64,000 bases of DNA from PMNU01 sp035479875 (GTDB taxonomy: Bacteria > Patescibacteriota > Saccharimonadia > Saccharimonadales > UBA4665): assembly GCA_035479875.1 (NCBI GenBank), contig DATIIH010000004.1, positions 13,844 to 77,843 of the forward strand, given 5' to 3'. Within the stretch, counting starts at the first letter, position 1. Each line of letters begins with the position of its first letter. The position numbers and the translations under genes were made by a program. Of this stretch, positions 18,155 to 27,443 are shown piece after piece. The notes below the pieces were generated by a model. It searched no databases. It was given only the letters and a program-made list of their open reading frames with translations, and had not been told where the DNA came from.

Positions 18155-18739
18155 ATGCATGAAACTCTGGCGATTGTTGGCGGCCTGATAGTTATTCTGT
18201 CCGGTATACCGTATGTCATCGACACCATCAAAGGGAAAACGCGTCCCAACGTAGTCTCTTGGTTGACCTGGACCATACTCATTACAATTGGCGCGTTCGC
18301 AGCACTAGCTGCCCATGAGACAAAGACAGCGATCATCACATCGGGGGACGCTATCCAGGCAGGGATAATACTTTTGTTGGGCCTTAAGTATGGCTATGCT
18401 AAATTTTCATTGTTTGATGGTGTCTGTCTGATTGGTGCTATCTTGGGCTTAGTTCTGTGGCGGATCTTTGATAGCCCGACCACAGCGATTATTGCGACGA
18501 TTGTCATAGACCTTATTGCTGCGTTGCCAACGTATAGGCACTCGTGGCTTAAGCCTGACGAAGAAACCTGGCAAACCTATTCTGTTAGTAGTTTAGGCGC
18601 GGCAGTCGGCCTGGCTTCACTCACGTCTTTTAGTGTCGACAGTCTTGCCTATCCTGTCTATTTGTTCCTACTTGGGGTGACGCTAGCGGCGACGATAATC
18701 TTCAGGAGAAAGAAGAAGGGCCAACGTCTGTTGAGATAA
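18155..18739 (+). CDS. PQ-loop-like seven-helix membrane protein (paralogue 1)
   Basis: This 194-aa protein has about seven hydrophobic segments in a 3+1+3 pattern. Each half has a PQ-loop-like turn: SGIPYVIDTIKGKTRPNVVS near residue 16, and ALPTYRHSWLKPDEET near residue 125. This suggests the SWEET/PQ-loop fold of small-solute transporters. It is clearly related to the protein at 54450-55049: same length, same start position and matching motifs. Its last codons overlap the 3' end of the convergent GLUG-protein gene by 38 nt. The substrate is unknown. Confidence 0.65.
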   Translation: MHETLAIVGGLIVILSGIPYVIDTIKGKTRPNVVSWLTWTILITIGAFAALAAHETKTAIITSGDAIQAGIILLLGLKYGYAKFSLFDGVCLIGAILGLVLWRIFDSPTTAIIATIVIDLIAALPTYRHSWLKPDEETWQTYSVSSLGAAVGLASLTSFSVDSLAYPVYLFLLGVTLAATIIFRRKKKGQRLLR

Positions 18740-20723
18740 ACCGGTTGCGACGTCGATGGCGCCAGATAATAAAGCCAACGATCAGGCTGGCGACCACTAG
18801 CGTGCCACCGACGACATACCAGATCCAAGCGTGGCTGGTTGCTTTTGAAGCGTCGGCAGTTGCGGTAGAAGTAGTGCGAGCAGATTTTTTGCCAATGTTC
18901 TTAAAACTGATGTCGGCGACACCGCGGGTGATCTTATTGAGGGTTAGCTGTATGTCGTCTTTGCCATCGCCAGTTAGGTCGTAAAGTTCTGTTTGACCAA
19001 TATGCAGCGTGGCTTTGATGGGTTTGGACGCAAGAGTGACAACTACGAAGTCGGTGCCGATTTGGTTGATGGTAACGCTGTGTTTTTCGGTAGTCGTGCC
19101 TTGTGGCAAGCTAAAGACCACTTGTTGGCCAACGGCCAGATCGCTCAACTGGGTGCCGGTTTCGCTCAAAAACGTAGAGAAGTCGTCGAGCAGTATTTGC
19201 GTAGTTTCTGGGCTGGTCGTTGACGGTTCAATCGGTATAATCGTTACGCCACTGGGCGCGGCTTTGCTAGTATTCTGCGACTGACTGGGAGCGGAAGGGC
19301 AACTATTTTGAGCTTCAAATATCGGCAGGGTTGGCAGGGCGCTGCAGTTTGTTTGCCATACACTCGTAAAATCCCAACTCGCAAGCGGCGTGTTGGTGCT
19401 GTTAGTAAAGAAGTAATCAGGTTGACTGCCGCCACTGTTAACTCCGCCACATCCGGCAGGGGAAGCATTGCCTACACAGATCGTCTGAGCGCTACGTGCA
19501 ATATCAAAATACGTGGCGGCCATGGGCCCTAAGCCGTCGGGAGCGTCACCAATAACGGCGCCGGTGACACTGGCGCTGGTTGCGTTGCTGCTTACGTGTC
19601 CCGTGGTAAAGCTACGAATGATGGCCACGTCGTCGCTCACAAAGCCGGCCAGACCACCTATGCCTTCAAAGTAGAGACCGCTACCATTAAAGGTGACGTC
19701 GCCGCTGTTGTATGTACGCTCGAGGTGTAGCGTTACGCCGTAACCGGCAATTCCACCAAAGGCATGGCCACCAGTGCCCCCGAGTCCCGCAGCAGCTCCC
19801 ACGATGTTGCCGCTATTATAGCTATCAGTTGCTCCAATATTAAAGCCGCTGCCAAAAATGCCGCCGGTTTCGTAAACCTGACTATTACTTGGGTCAGTAG
19901 CAGTGACCGTAATATTACCGGTATTCCGGCTCTGAACAGCCATAACGTCACTGTCGTAACCGTACAGACCACCAATACCGCCGCCGGCATGGACCGACGT
20001 GACGCTGATACTACCAGTGTGTTGGTTCCGGCTGAATGTACGCTGGCTGCTGTTGCCGACTATTACGCCGATCAAACCGCCGGTAAAACCGGCAGAATCT
20101 GATGAGTTGATGGTAATAGTGCCGCTCACGCTGTTATCGTCAAATGTACAAGCCTGATTATCTTCGCAAGCTTGCCCTGCAAGGCCGCCAACATACCCAT
20201 TTCCGGTCCCCACAGTAATAGTTACCGCACTGGAAATATGGGTAACGCTCGTGCCGCCGCCAACAATGCCGGCCAAGGCACCAACATAATCGGTGCCGCT
20301 CACTGAACCACTAAGCGTCAGATTGTGCACCGTGCCGTGCATGTAGCAGAATAACGCCTGACACGAATTACCAGGGTTGGCAGTGACGTTATAGGCAATG
20401 CTTTTATTGTTGCCATCGAAGTTACCAGTAAAACCGTCGTATCCGCCGGTCAACTGGTCGTTGCCGGAGTCCCAACTGCGCGCTAGCGGAGCTATCTGTC
20501 CACAGCTGATATCCTGGGTTAGCTTAAAATATGAACTCAATGAAGTATCAACAGCGGCCAGATCGGCACAGTTAGCAATAAGATAAGGATTACCAGAGGT
20601 ACCGCCACCGCCAGAAAACGCCAGGGCATGGTTTTGGCTTGTCAGTTGCCATACAGCCGTAAAAAACAATACGGCCGCCAACAGATACGCCACAATGTTG
20701 ATACGGTGCTTGATAAAACGCAT
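18702..20723 (-). CDS. Surface protein with GLUG repeats and C-terminal anchor
   Basis: This 673-aa protein starts with a signal peptide (about 12-36). A repeat region at about 40-430 has at least six GLUG-type units built on GG(L/I)xG cores with S/T-G-x-I/V strands, such as YVGGLAGQ, FTGGLIGV, GIGGLYGY and FGGIAGYG. These beta-helix-forming repeats occur in bacterial adhesins and IgA-peptidase-like surface proteins. A spacer and a beta domain at about 490-610 precede a C-terminal helix (about 640-662, YVVGGTLVVASLIVGFII) and a basic tail that anchor it in the membrane. It is probably a cell-surface adhesin. Confidence 0.82.
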   Translation of the reverse strand: MRFIKHRINIVAYLLAAVLFFTAVWQLTSQNHALAFSGGGGTSGNPYLIANCADLAAVDTSLSSYFKLTQDISCGQIAPLARSWDSGNDQLTGGYDGFTGNFDGNNKSIAYNVTANPGNSCQALFCYMHGTVHNLTLSGSVSGTDYVGALAGIVGGGTSVTHISSAVTITVGTGNGYVGGLAGQACEDNQACTFDDNSVSGTITINSSDSAGFTGGLIGVIVGNSSQRTFSRNQHTGSISVTSVHAGGGIGGLYGYDSDVMAVQSRNTGNITVTATDPSNSQVYETGGIFGSGFNIGATDSYNSGNIVGAAAGLGGTGGHAFGGIAGYGVTLHLERTYNSGDVTFNGSGLYFEGIGGLAGFVSDDVAIIRSFTTGHVSSNATSASVTGAVIGDAPDGLGPMAATYFDIARSAQTICVGNASPAGCGGVNSGGSQPDYFFTNSTNTPLASWDFTSVWQTNCSALPTLPIFEAQNSCPSAPSQSQNTSKAAPSGVTIIPIEPSTTSPETTQILLDDFSTFLSETGTQLSDLAVGQQVVFSLPQGTTTEKHSVTINQIGTDFVVVTLASKPIKATLHIGQTELYDLTGDGKDDIQLTLNKITRGVADISFKNIGKKSARTTSTATADASKATSHAWIWYVVGGTLVVASLIVGFIIWRHRRRNRFISTDVGPSSFS

Positions 20724-20857
20724 GATACTTACGTTAATAGTAGCACGGTATGTTTAGGCAAGGTACGCGATTTAGACTATTCTGTTTTCCTGAACTAGGT
20801 TGCTTTGCTGGTACTTACAGGCCTGCCAAAATCCACCACTGATTGCGGACTATAGCG

Positions 20858-22639
20858 TTAAGGTTTGGGTATGCACAGCTCTAGGGCATCAGGCAATGTC
20901 TCCGGATAGGTTTGCCTGGATAGAAAATGAGTGGCTAAGATGGTTGCGGCTGCCGCGCGTTGGCCTTGGCGTATATAAGCATGTATTACTTGCACGAGAA
21001 GTTTACACGTGCTCTCGGCGTTTTCCAGCGCAATTGATTTGACGCCACTCGTGTTTGCCCACAGCATGTTGGCGAGCTCTTCGGCGTCTTGGGCTAAATC
21101 AAGGCTGCAGTATATGTCTGCCGCGGCGGTAACTGCATGGCGTTGGTAGTACGGCTCTAAAACAGCGAGAGATTTGTCTGCCTCCAGGTCTGCAGCAGAA
21201 GCATGGTCATCATGGCCATGCTTGCGCGCGGCGTGACTCTCCATAGTAGCCTTGCGGAATGAGAATAGCCCATAGTGAGGATTCGCTGGCGAGAATCTTT
21301 CGTTAAAAAGAGAATCAGCCATTTCGCGGGCGGCGGGGTCGCCCGTTTCGTCGTAGATGCCAAGCAGTACGGTCACGTTGTTCATGTAATCGTCTTCTAA
21401 ACTAATGTTTTGCATGTGGGCGATGCCATATGCCTCGGCATATGCCCCCATACGGGCAAGACGGCGAGTCACTACGAGCCGCTCCCCCATACCTCTAAAT
21501 ACGTTTCGATCACTATGCACTAAAGCCAGTAACTGTTCGTCGGCGAGATGTGTGCTCGTAATCCGAGCGGCCTCGAAAGAGCGATGTGTAAATGTGCGTC
21601 GCTGGAGCCCTTCAACTAATTGGTCGAGCTGTTCGGTAGTTGGAGTATTATCGCCGATTGCTGCTATGAGTGTATCTAGCCGTTTGGTCTCGAAACGTCC
21701 GGGGTGGGACTCTATGTAGGCCGACACTCCCTCTAGAGCTAGGGTACTTACACTGGCGTCGCATACGATTTCATAGATTTCTTCGGCTCTCGTTGGATTG
21801 TTATCGGCTAAGTCTTCTACAGCATAGGGGGCGTATTTAGCCACCTCACTCAGATACGACGAGACTTCCACGGGTGTGCGTCCCTCGATGAGTGCACCGC
21901 CGATTGCATCAACCGCAACTTCATAGAAGGCCCCGGTTTCGTTTGGGGTATCCCGACTGCGCAGACGAGCGTAGCTGCACTCAAGCACAACACGCGCCGT
22001 TGCTGTGCCGTATATTTGCATAAACTCAGAATCCAAATACCGCAGCACTAGCGCGGGGCTTCTTGCGTAGCTCGATACATCTTCGGCGATGGTTGTAGCT
22101 AGAAGCTGGGTATCTCGTACGAATCGGTTAGTTCGGCCTACGTCGGTGCTACCAGCACCACGCGTGTAGGTCTCGAGATCAAAGAGTATAGCCTTTTCTA
22201 CGAGTTCAGATATAAAAATGTCGACCTTAGGGGGATCTTCTGCGGCTACTAACCGCAGCCAACCGGCGAGTTCTTTGTGGGTTTCCTCTGTAGAGGCTGA
22301 CGCTTTTTGCAAAGTAGATGGATCTCTATCTTCAAAGATTCCTAGAGAATCGTCGAGGTACTCCTCTTGATTGATATGCCCCGGTAAGCCGTAATCGTCC
22401 GAGCTACTCATGAACTGCTCTACTTCTTCTAGGTATATTCCTGAGTAGGTGTCGAACTGGTTGAGTGCACGGTCGCGTGCGGCGCGCTGTGTCTCGTCGC
22501 CTCCATAGGTTAACTGTAGCTCGGCCACGTGCGCGCCAGTATACGGAGCTGCCTTATCCAGGTCGAGACCATCAATGGCTTGCTGGATCGCAGGTGACAT
22601 ATGTTCTGGCTGACGGAGAACGACCTCACTAGCTGTCAT
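20858..22639 (-). CDS. Unknown 593-aa helical-repeat protein
   Basis: No family is recognised. The sequence is almost entirely alpha-helical, with repeated Ala/Leu/Glu helices and Tyr at turns, resembling a TPR or HEAT-like solenoid; residues about 380-560 look most TPR-like. It has no signal or membrane segment. The start at 22639 is chosen over the longer frame (22684) because TATAAT lies 7 nt before this ATG, within the longer frame. This gives a leaderless message, and the box TGTTATAATA is shared with the neighbouring 361-aa gene. Confidence 0.75.
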   Translation of the reverse strand: MTASEVVLRQPEHMSPAIQQAIDGLDLDKAAPYTGAHVAELQLTYGGDETQRAARDRALNQFDTYSGIYLEEVEQFMSSSDDYGLPGHINQEEYLDDSLGIFEDRDPSTLQKASASTEETHKELAGWLRLVAAEDPPKVDIFISELVEKAILFDLETYTRGAGSTDVGRTNRFVRDTQLLATTIAEDVSSYARSPALVLRYLDSEFMQIYGTATARVVLECSYARLRSRDTPNETGAFYEVAVDAIGGALIEGRTPVEVSSYLSEVAKYAPYAVEDLADNNPTRAEEIYEIVCDASVSTLALEGVSAYIESHPGRFETKRLDTLIAAIGDNTPTTEQLDQLVEGLQRRTFTHRSFEAARITSTHLADEQLLALVHSDRNVFRGMGERLVVTRRLARMGAYAEAYGIAHMQNISLEDDYMNNVTVLLGIYDETGDPAAREMADSLFNERFSPANPHYGLFSFRKATMESHAARKHGHDDHASAADLEADKSLAVLEPYYQRHAVTAAADIYCSLDLAQDAEELANMLWANTSGVKSIALENAESTCKLLVQVIHAYIRQGQRAAAATILATHFLSRQTYPETLPDALELCIPKP

Positions 22640-22738
22640 GTGTATTATTATAACATAATCCGGTAACATATTCCAGTTAACCACAAGCGTAGAGGGGCTA
22701 TGACACTTGATGGATGTACGATAAGATAATGCAGCTAA

Positions 22739-23824
22739 CTAATTGCTTTTGTGGTGTGCCAGCTCGCCGTTGCTGTCGACACAGGGCGTGCCGTGCTGTT
22801 GGTCGTACGTTACCAATTGATGACTAAAGGCTTGGAGCACATGGCTGATTGCGGTGGCCGAAAATTTTGCGCGCAACTTATCTCCTGGTGTCTCCAACCT
22901 ACCTTCTGGCAAATCGATAACTTCATGTGTGGCTAGATATGCCACGTGCGGGTTGTCTCTGCCCAACGTTTCTCCGTTGAGCACTACACTATCGTGGCCC
23001 GCGGGGCAGCCCACACTTCCCGCATGTTCACGTTTTTTCTCTCGTAAGGCGCGCCGGACCTGCTCGTCAAGATGTGCAGGGGGGACAAACGGAGCATCCG
23101 CGCTTGTGGGCGCGGAGCTGGCAAAGAGCGGGTCTTGTGCATCTGCCAGGACTCCTCGATCTGCCAAATAAGCTGTAAGAGCACCTTTCCGGTAATCCGT
23201 AGTCCCATCGTCGCCAAACGTACGGTAGATCTCCATACGGGTGTCCGCGAGGTCGTTAACCATTGCACCAAACCAGTCGCTACCTATAATTTGGGCCCAG
23301 TCGGTCAGCGTAAACTGGTCCTTTTGCTCGGCAGACAAATGACCCTTGTCGATTGCATCATCTACAAGTGCATTGGCCACTGCCGACGAGAACGTCCAGG
23401 CAAAACGCACAGCATCAAACCCACCGTGGAAGGTGTGCATGTCTAGGCGATTTCTTTCCCCTTGAGTTATACCGAAGTTCTCGTCAAAAACCTGTGCTGG
23501 ACTCATATCAAATGAGCTCGGCTCGGGCACATGGCCAGAAAAGTTGAGAGCTGCCAAAAAGAGACTACGAGCCGCCGGATTGTCGCGCGGTGCAGGCATT
23601 ATCGTCGTCCATTCAGGATGAAGCGCTGCCACCGGCGCTGCCTGTATTTCATTAAGAATCTGGTTACCTATATGGGCACACAGGACCGCGCCCTCGCCAG
23701 ACAAGTAGGCTGTCCTCTCGCGGCTATTCAGCTTTGAGCCTGCAAGAGAGTAAGCCTGTGGGTCTCCGTGCGGGCCTTCCCCTACAGTTGGGTAGAGCTG
23801 GAAGATGTCCGGTGTGACTGACAT
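22739..23824 (-). CDS. Unknown 361-aa soluble protein with GCPAGH motif
   Basis: I do not recognise this protein. It is soluble, mixed alpha/beta and rich in Ala, Asp and His. A GCPAGH motif occurs at about residues 275-280; a similar GCPARR is found in the unknown protein at 62065-63045, which also shares the promoter style. Whether they are homologous needs a profile search. The ATG is 9 nt after TATAAT (TGTTATAATATAC), so it is probably leaderless. It lies upstream of the 593-aa gene on the same strand, but that gene has its own promoter. Confidence 0.72.
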   Translation of the reverse strand: MSVTPDIFQLYPTVGEGPHGDPQAYSLAGSKLNSRERTAYLSGEGAVLCAHIGNQILNEIQAAPVAALHPEWTTIMPAPRDNPAARSLFLAALNFSGHVPEPSSFDMSPAQVFDENFGITQGERNRLDMHTFHGGFDAVRFAWTFSSAVANALVDDAIDKGHLSAEQKDQFTLTDWAQIIGSDWFGAMVNDLADTRMEIYRTFGDDGTTDYRKGALTAYLADRGVLADAQDPLFASSAPTSADAPFVPPAHLDEQVRRALREKKREHAGSVGCPAGHDSVVLNGETLGRDNPHVAYLATHEVIDLPEGRLETPGDKLRAKFSATAISHVLQAFSHQLVTYDQQHGTPCVDSNGELAHHKSN

Positions 23825-23941
23825 AATGTGTATATTATAACATTAGCACATTGATTAGTCAATGATCTATAGATATAGGCTATGCTTCTGAGACCACCGC
23901 ACGGTTGCGGGGACAGTCAACCTTTTGCATGTGACGTCCAC

Positions 23942-24370
23942 TTAAGACTTAGCTTGCAAAATAGAAAAGCGATTACCCTCAGTGTCCATTACCGATATCC
24001 AAAGCCCAACGCCGGGAATCATTTGCGGCTCCATAATGTGCTCGCCTTTTTGGTTCATGCCGCCGAGGATCTTGCCGCCGGCAGCTTCTACTGCTTTCAT
24101 GGCAGCCTGGATGTCATCCACCGAGACAACTACTGAAGGAGCTTGGCTCTGGGGGTCGTCTGTCTTTTGGTAAAACCCGCCATTAATTGCCCCTTTTCTT
24201 TGAATCATGCCCTGTTCATCGGTCTCGGCAGTGTGGGCCACAACATAACCGCCCATATCGGGGCCCATCGCTTCGGTTTCCCAGCCAAAGACGGTTTCGT
24301 AAAACTTGACCATGCGAGCTTTATCGTTATAGCCCATCTCAAAATGCACGACTGGATTCATATTGCCCAT
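23942..24370 (-). CDS. VOC-family protein (second copy)
   Basis: This is a 142-aa vicinal-oxygen-chelate fold protein of the CFP-30B/glyoxalase-like type. It begins MNPVVHFEMGYNDKARMVKFYETVFGW, has a Gly-rich central part and ends with WISVMDTEGNRFSILQ. The paired halves and final strand match the VOC fold. It differs from the 129-aa VOC protein enough to be a separate subfamily. AGGAGG sits 6 nt before the ATG at 24370, which decides against the longer frame reaching 24547. Role unknown; possible detoxification. Confidence 0.85.
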   Translation of the reverse strand: MGNMNPVVHFEMGYNDKARMVKFYETVFGWETEAMGPDMGGYVVAHTAETDEQGMIQRKGAINGGFYQKTDDPQSQAPSVVVSVDDIQAAMKAVEAAGGKILGGMNQKGEHIMEPQMIPGVGLWISVMDTEGNRFSILQAKS

Positions 24371-24510
24371 AATAGCCTCCTTGTTTAGCCTTCTTTTACC
24401 TATTAATGATACGCCTGCCGGTGCGTAGTCCAAACTTTTGAGGATCTCGGCACGGTCAGGGAAAATGAGAGAAGACCAAATCATAGCCAGCGCATGTATA
24501 ATTGGGATAA

Positions 24511-25116
24511 ATGCCTGAACCAGAAGCTGCAAAACCAGAACGCACACAATCGCCCAAACACGTAAGACATGTCAAGGCTTGGGTGAGTTTGGGAATACTC
24601 CTGGCCGTTTGGGGAGTGGCGTTGCTTATAATTCGCAGCTTGAATATGCCGGCTCAGGGCATTGTCACTCAACACAACCAAGACGCCGGCCAGAACAGCG
24701 AGCAACTCATGAGTGTCAATGGCAAGACAGCGACGTTTAAGTATCCGATCTCGTTGCAAAAGATAAAGCCAGACACTTTGGCTGTTGGTGATGTCGAAAA
24801 GTTTTTGTTTAGCGATACGGAGCACAAAGGTCGGAGTCTGGCCATCCGAGTCAAAGAGTTGCCAGGAGGAGTACTCGCCCAGAATGGCGACTATAACATG
24901 CGTAAGCAAAACCCGCAGCAATATACCGAGCAGACGCTCACTGTCAATGGTGCGATGGTGTCGATCATGACCGACATCAATAGCATGCACGACAAAGTGG
25001 CTTTTATGCCGCACGACCAACTGATTGCCGAAGTCGCGTTTAGCGGTGGTGAAAGCAGCGATACCCAGTCGCAAGCGATATTCACCACGGTGCTGAACAG
25101 TTGGCAATGGCTATAG
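24511..25116 (+). CDS. Membrane-anchored extracytoplasmic protein, unknown
   Basis: This 201-aa protein has a basic N-terminus, one membrane helix at about 25-44 (WVSLGILLAVWGVALLII) and a beta-rich outer domain of about 150 residues (VNGKTATFKYPISL..., VNGAMVSIMTDI...) that resembles small PsbP/lipoprotein-like folds, though I cannot name it. TATAAT (24497-24502) lies 8 nt before the ATG, so it is probably leaderless. An antisense frame of similar length exists but lacks start signals. It is the first gene of the plus-strand surface locus. Confidence 0.75.
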   Translation: MPEPEAAKPERTQSPKHVRHVKAWVSLGILLAVWGVALLIIRSLNMPAQGIVTQHNQDAGQNSEQLMSVNGKTATFKYPISLQKIKPDTLAVGDVEKFLFSDTEHKGRSLAIRVKELPGGVLAQNGDYNMRKQNPQQYTEQTLTVNGAMVSIMTDINSMHDKVAFMPHDQLIAEVAFSGGESSDTQSQAIFTTVLNSWQWL

Positions 25117-25173
25117 TTTGTTGCTACAATAAGCATAAGTAGCGAGTAGGGGCGGCAACTTAAGGTACAATCC

Positions 25174-26199
25174 ATGTTCAAACTTTTCTCTAGTATTTCT
25201 ACGCTCACGATGCTTTTCGCGGCTTTTTCTTCGAGTAGTACGTATCAGCTTAATAGTTATAGTGTCGGATCGGGCAGTACTAACAGCACGACATCCCCGA
25301 GCTATAGCGTGCAAGGCGCTGCGGGTGATCTAAGTGGCAGCCAGTCATCAAGCACATCGTATGCTACAAAATCCGGTGGTATTGAGGCTGAGCAAGCCAA
25401 CGTGCCGCCCGCACCAACGCTCAGTAATGGTAGCGGCACCTATTTTAATAAGTTGAATTTTATTATCAGTACCGGTGGTAACCCCACTGACGCGACATAC
25501 TCGATAGCGGTGTCGACAACCAGCAACTTTACGGTCACAAATTATGTGCAAGCAGATGGCACGCTGGCAGCGACGGCGGTATATCAGACGTATACTTCGT
25601 GGGGTGGTGCTTCGGGTACCGACGCAATCGGTCTCGTCTCGAGCACGACATATTGGTTCAAGGTAGACGCCAGTCAGGGCAAGTTTACCAACTCGGCCTA
25701 CGGGCCTAGCGCCAATTTAGCCACCGCCGGCGGCCCATCGCTTTCGTTTTCGCTGAGCCCCAGTACGATGAATATGGGGAGTTTGTTGGCGAACACCGTA
25801 GTCACGAGCCCATCGAGCCTCTCCTTCACCTTTTCGACTAATGCGGCCAACGGCGGCAGTATTTATATGGCGGGTCAGTTTGCGGGCTTGCGTAGCACAA
25901 GCAGCAGTAACTATACGATTCAGACTACACCCCCATCAGCCAACCTATCGGCGGTGAGCGAAGGTTTTGGCCTACAAGGGCTTACCGCCAGCTCGCCCTT
26001 GGCAATCCAAACGCCATTTGATGGCACTGCAAACGTGGTAGGCGCAGTACTTACGACATTTCAGCCTGTTTTCTCGGCAACGTCCGCTGTTGGAAGTGGT
26101 ACGGCTACGGCAAACCTGCTTGCCAAGTCGTCCGTCTCCACACCAAGCGCCACAGACTACCAGGACACATTGACATTCATTGCCGCCGCCGTTTTTTAG
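25174..26199 (+). CDS. Secreted Ser/Thr-rich beta-sandwich surface protein
   Basis: This 341-aa exported protein has a short signal sequence (about 1-22), then a Ser/Thr/Gly-rich segment with SYSVGSGST and SYSVQGAAG. A fibronectin-like domain (about 78-190) and a second beta domain (about 195-341) follow, the latter ending TDYQDTLTFIAAAVF. The C-terminal strand pattern (DYxDTxTxI) recurs in the next protein, so the two probably share a pilin-like or WxL-like beta-sandwich. It is likely a surface or fibre component. No sortase motif is present. Confidence 0.75.
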   Translation: MFKLFSSISTLTMLFAAFSSSSTYQLNSYSVGSGSTNSTTSPSYSVQGAAGDLSGSQSSSTSYATKSGGIEAEQANVPPAPTLSNGSGTYFNKLNFIISTGGNPTDATYSIAVSTTSNFTVTNYVQADGTLAATAVYQTYTSWGGASGTDAIGLVSSTTYWFKVDASQGKFTNSAYGPSANLATAGGPSLSFSLSPSTMNMGSLLANTVVTSPSSLSFTFSTNAANGGSIYMAGQFAGLRSTSSSNYTIQTTPPSANLSAVSEGFGLQGLTASSPLAIQTPFDGTANVVGAVLTTFQPVFSATSAVGSGTATANLLAKSSVSTPSATDYQDTLTFIAAAVF

Positions 26200-26238
26200 A
26201 AATCCACAGCCGCGGCTTTAATTACGCAAAAACATCAA

Positions 26239-26267
26239 TTGACAGCCACCGCCGAACTGGTTATGCT
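26239..26267 (+). promoter_or_regulatory. Sigma-70-type promoter before 341-aa surface protein
   Basis: TTGACA (26239-26244), a 17-nt spacer and TATGCT (26262-26267) precede the gene at 26311. The match to the -35 consensus is exact. A similar TTGAGA-17-TATGCT stands before the gene at 29617. Confidence 0.7.
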
Positions 26268-26310
26268 AAGAGCAACTACATAAATTTATATGAGGGAATA
26301 GTAACTAACC

Positions 26311-27336
26311 ATGAAAAGAATACACGTAGGAAGGGCCAAGTTCGGACTTTTAGCTCTGTTGCTGGTTGCAGCTAGTTGTTTGTATGTCGTACGACCGGCT
26401 TCGGCAGCCACGTTGACTAACACATATCTCCGCCTTAACCGTATGGCCGCGGGCCAAGACAGCACTATGCGCCTTGTATTCAAGACGGTTGGTGCTGGCG
26501 CCACGACAGTGGTGGTAAACATGAACGGCGCAGACGCTACCACATGGACCGGTTCTAGCGGTACTGTCTCTACGACCCAGGCCGTAACGGGCGTAGCAGG
26601 CTGTGACGTTTCGGCGACCGCTTTGCCCGGCTCGCTCTCAGCTTCGGGCTCGGGTAGCTCGATCACTATTAGCGGTGTGACAGCACTTTCTGCCACTACA
26701 GTTTATTGTGTTGACTTGACCACCGCCAACTCTGTGCACGACGCCACAGCCGGTGAGTACCACCCAACCGTTACGGTGGGTGCGGACTCCACAACGGTTG
26801 CTGTGCGCACTGTAACCAACGACCAAGTGGTCGTGACCGCCACAGTACCTCCAACGTTCAACCTAGCATTGAGTGGCAACACCGACTCGTTCGCATCGAG
26901 CCTGTCGTCTGGCAGTGTGAGTGTAACCACGGGCCGCACGGTCACAGTCAACACCAACGCCAAGAACGGTTGGTTTGCTTGGGCGTCCGACAGCAACACC
27001 GGCTTAAGTTCTGCTGCCGCGGCTCACACGATCTCCTCTATAACTCCTGGCACAGGCGCTACGCTTAGCGCCGGTACCGAAGGCTACTTGTTCGGCATCA
27101 CAAACATTGTCCAAGGTTCTGGTGGCGGTACAACGTCAGCCGTCGCTGCGTACAACTCCAACGGCACGACTACCGGTAGTGGTCTGGACACAACCATCCG
27201 TGAGATCGCTTCATCCACCGGTACCGCCAATGGCGCAGTCTTAACTGTCAAAGAACTTGCGGCGATCTCGCCAACGACGCAACCTGCCACCGACTACACC
27301 GACACCATTACTATCATCGGCGCTGGCTACTTCTAG
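26311..27336 (+). CDS. Secreted surface protein, probable fibre or S-layer-like subunit
   Basis: This 341-aa protein has a clear signal peptide (about 1-31, ending ASAATL) and is otherwise Thr/Ser/Ala/Gly rich with almost no Lys and only two Cys. Two beta domains are visible, and the C-terminus TDYTDTITIIGAGYF matches the end of the preceding protein. Its strong consensus promoter and the intrinsic terminator just downstream suggest an abundant, singly transcribed structural protein of the cell surface. No sortase signal or TM anchor is seen. Confidence 0.78.
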   Translation: MKRIHVGRAKFGLLALLLVAASCLYVVRPASAATLTNTYLRLNRMAAGQDSTMRLVFKTVGAGATTVVVNMNGADATTWTGSSGTVSTTQAVTGVAGCDVSATALPGSLSASGSGSSITISGVTALSATTVYCVDLTTANSVHDATAGEYHPTVTVGADSTTVAVRTVTNDQVVVTATVPPTFNLALSGNTDSFASSLSSGSVSVTTGRTVTVNTNAKNGWFAWASDSNTGLSSAAAAHTISSITPGTGATLSAGTEGYLFGITNIVQGSGGGTTSAVAAYNSNGTTTGSGLDTTIREIASSTGTANGAVLTVKELAAISPTTQPATDYTDTITIIGAGYF

Positions 27337-27374
27337 TAGACCACTGATAGTAGAACTGATTTGTCGTATAAGGT

Positions 27375-27416
27375 TCATATGCTCTGGGTGAAAGCCCGGA
27401 GCATATGACATATTTT
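27375..27416 (+). terminator. Intrinsic terminator after 341-aa surface protein
   Basis: A 14-bp stem with one G-T pair (27375-27388 with 27395-27408) and a 6-nt TGAAAG loop is followed closely by TATTTT. It lies 39 nt after the stop codon of the surface protein. Confidence 0.8.
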
Positions 27417-27443
27417 AGAAGGGTATAGGTTATAATAATCCAC

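Noticed and set aside
24481..25107. 208-codon antisense frame opposite the membrane-anchored protein at 24511
   Set aside because: The plus-strand frame has TATAAT 8 nt before its ATG, a clear membrane helix and a sensible composition; the minus frame has none of these.
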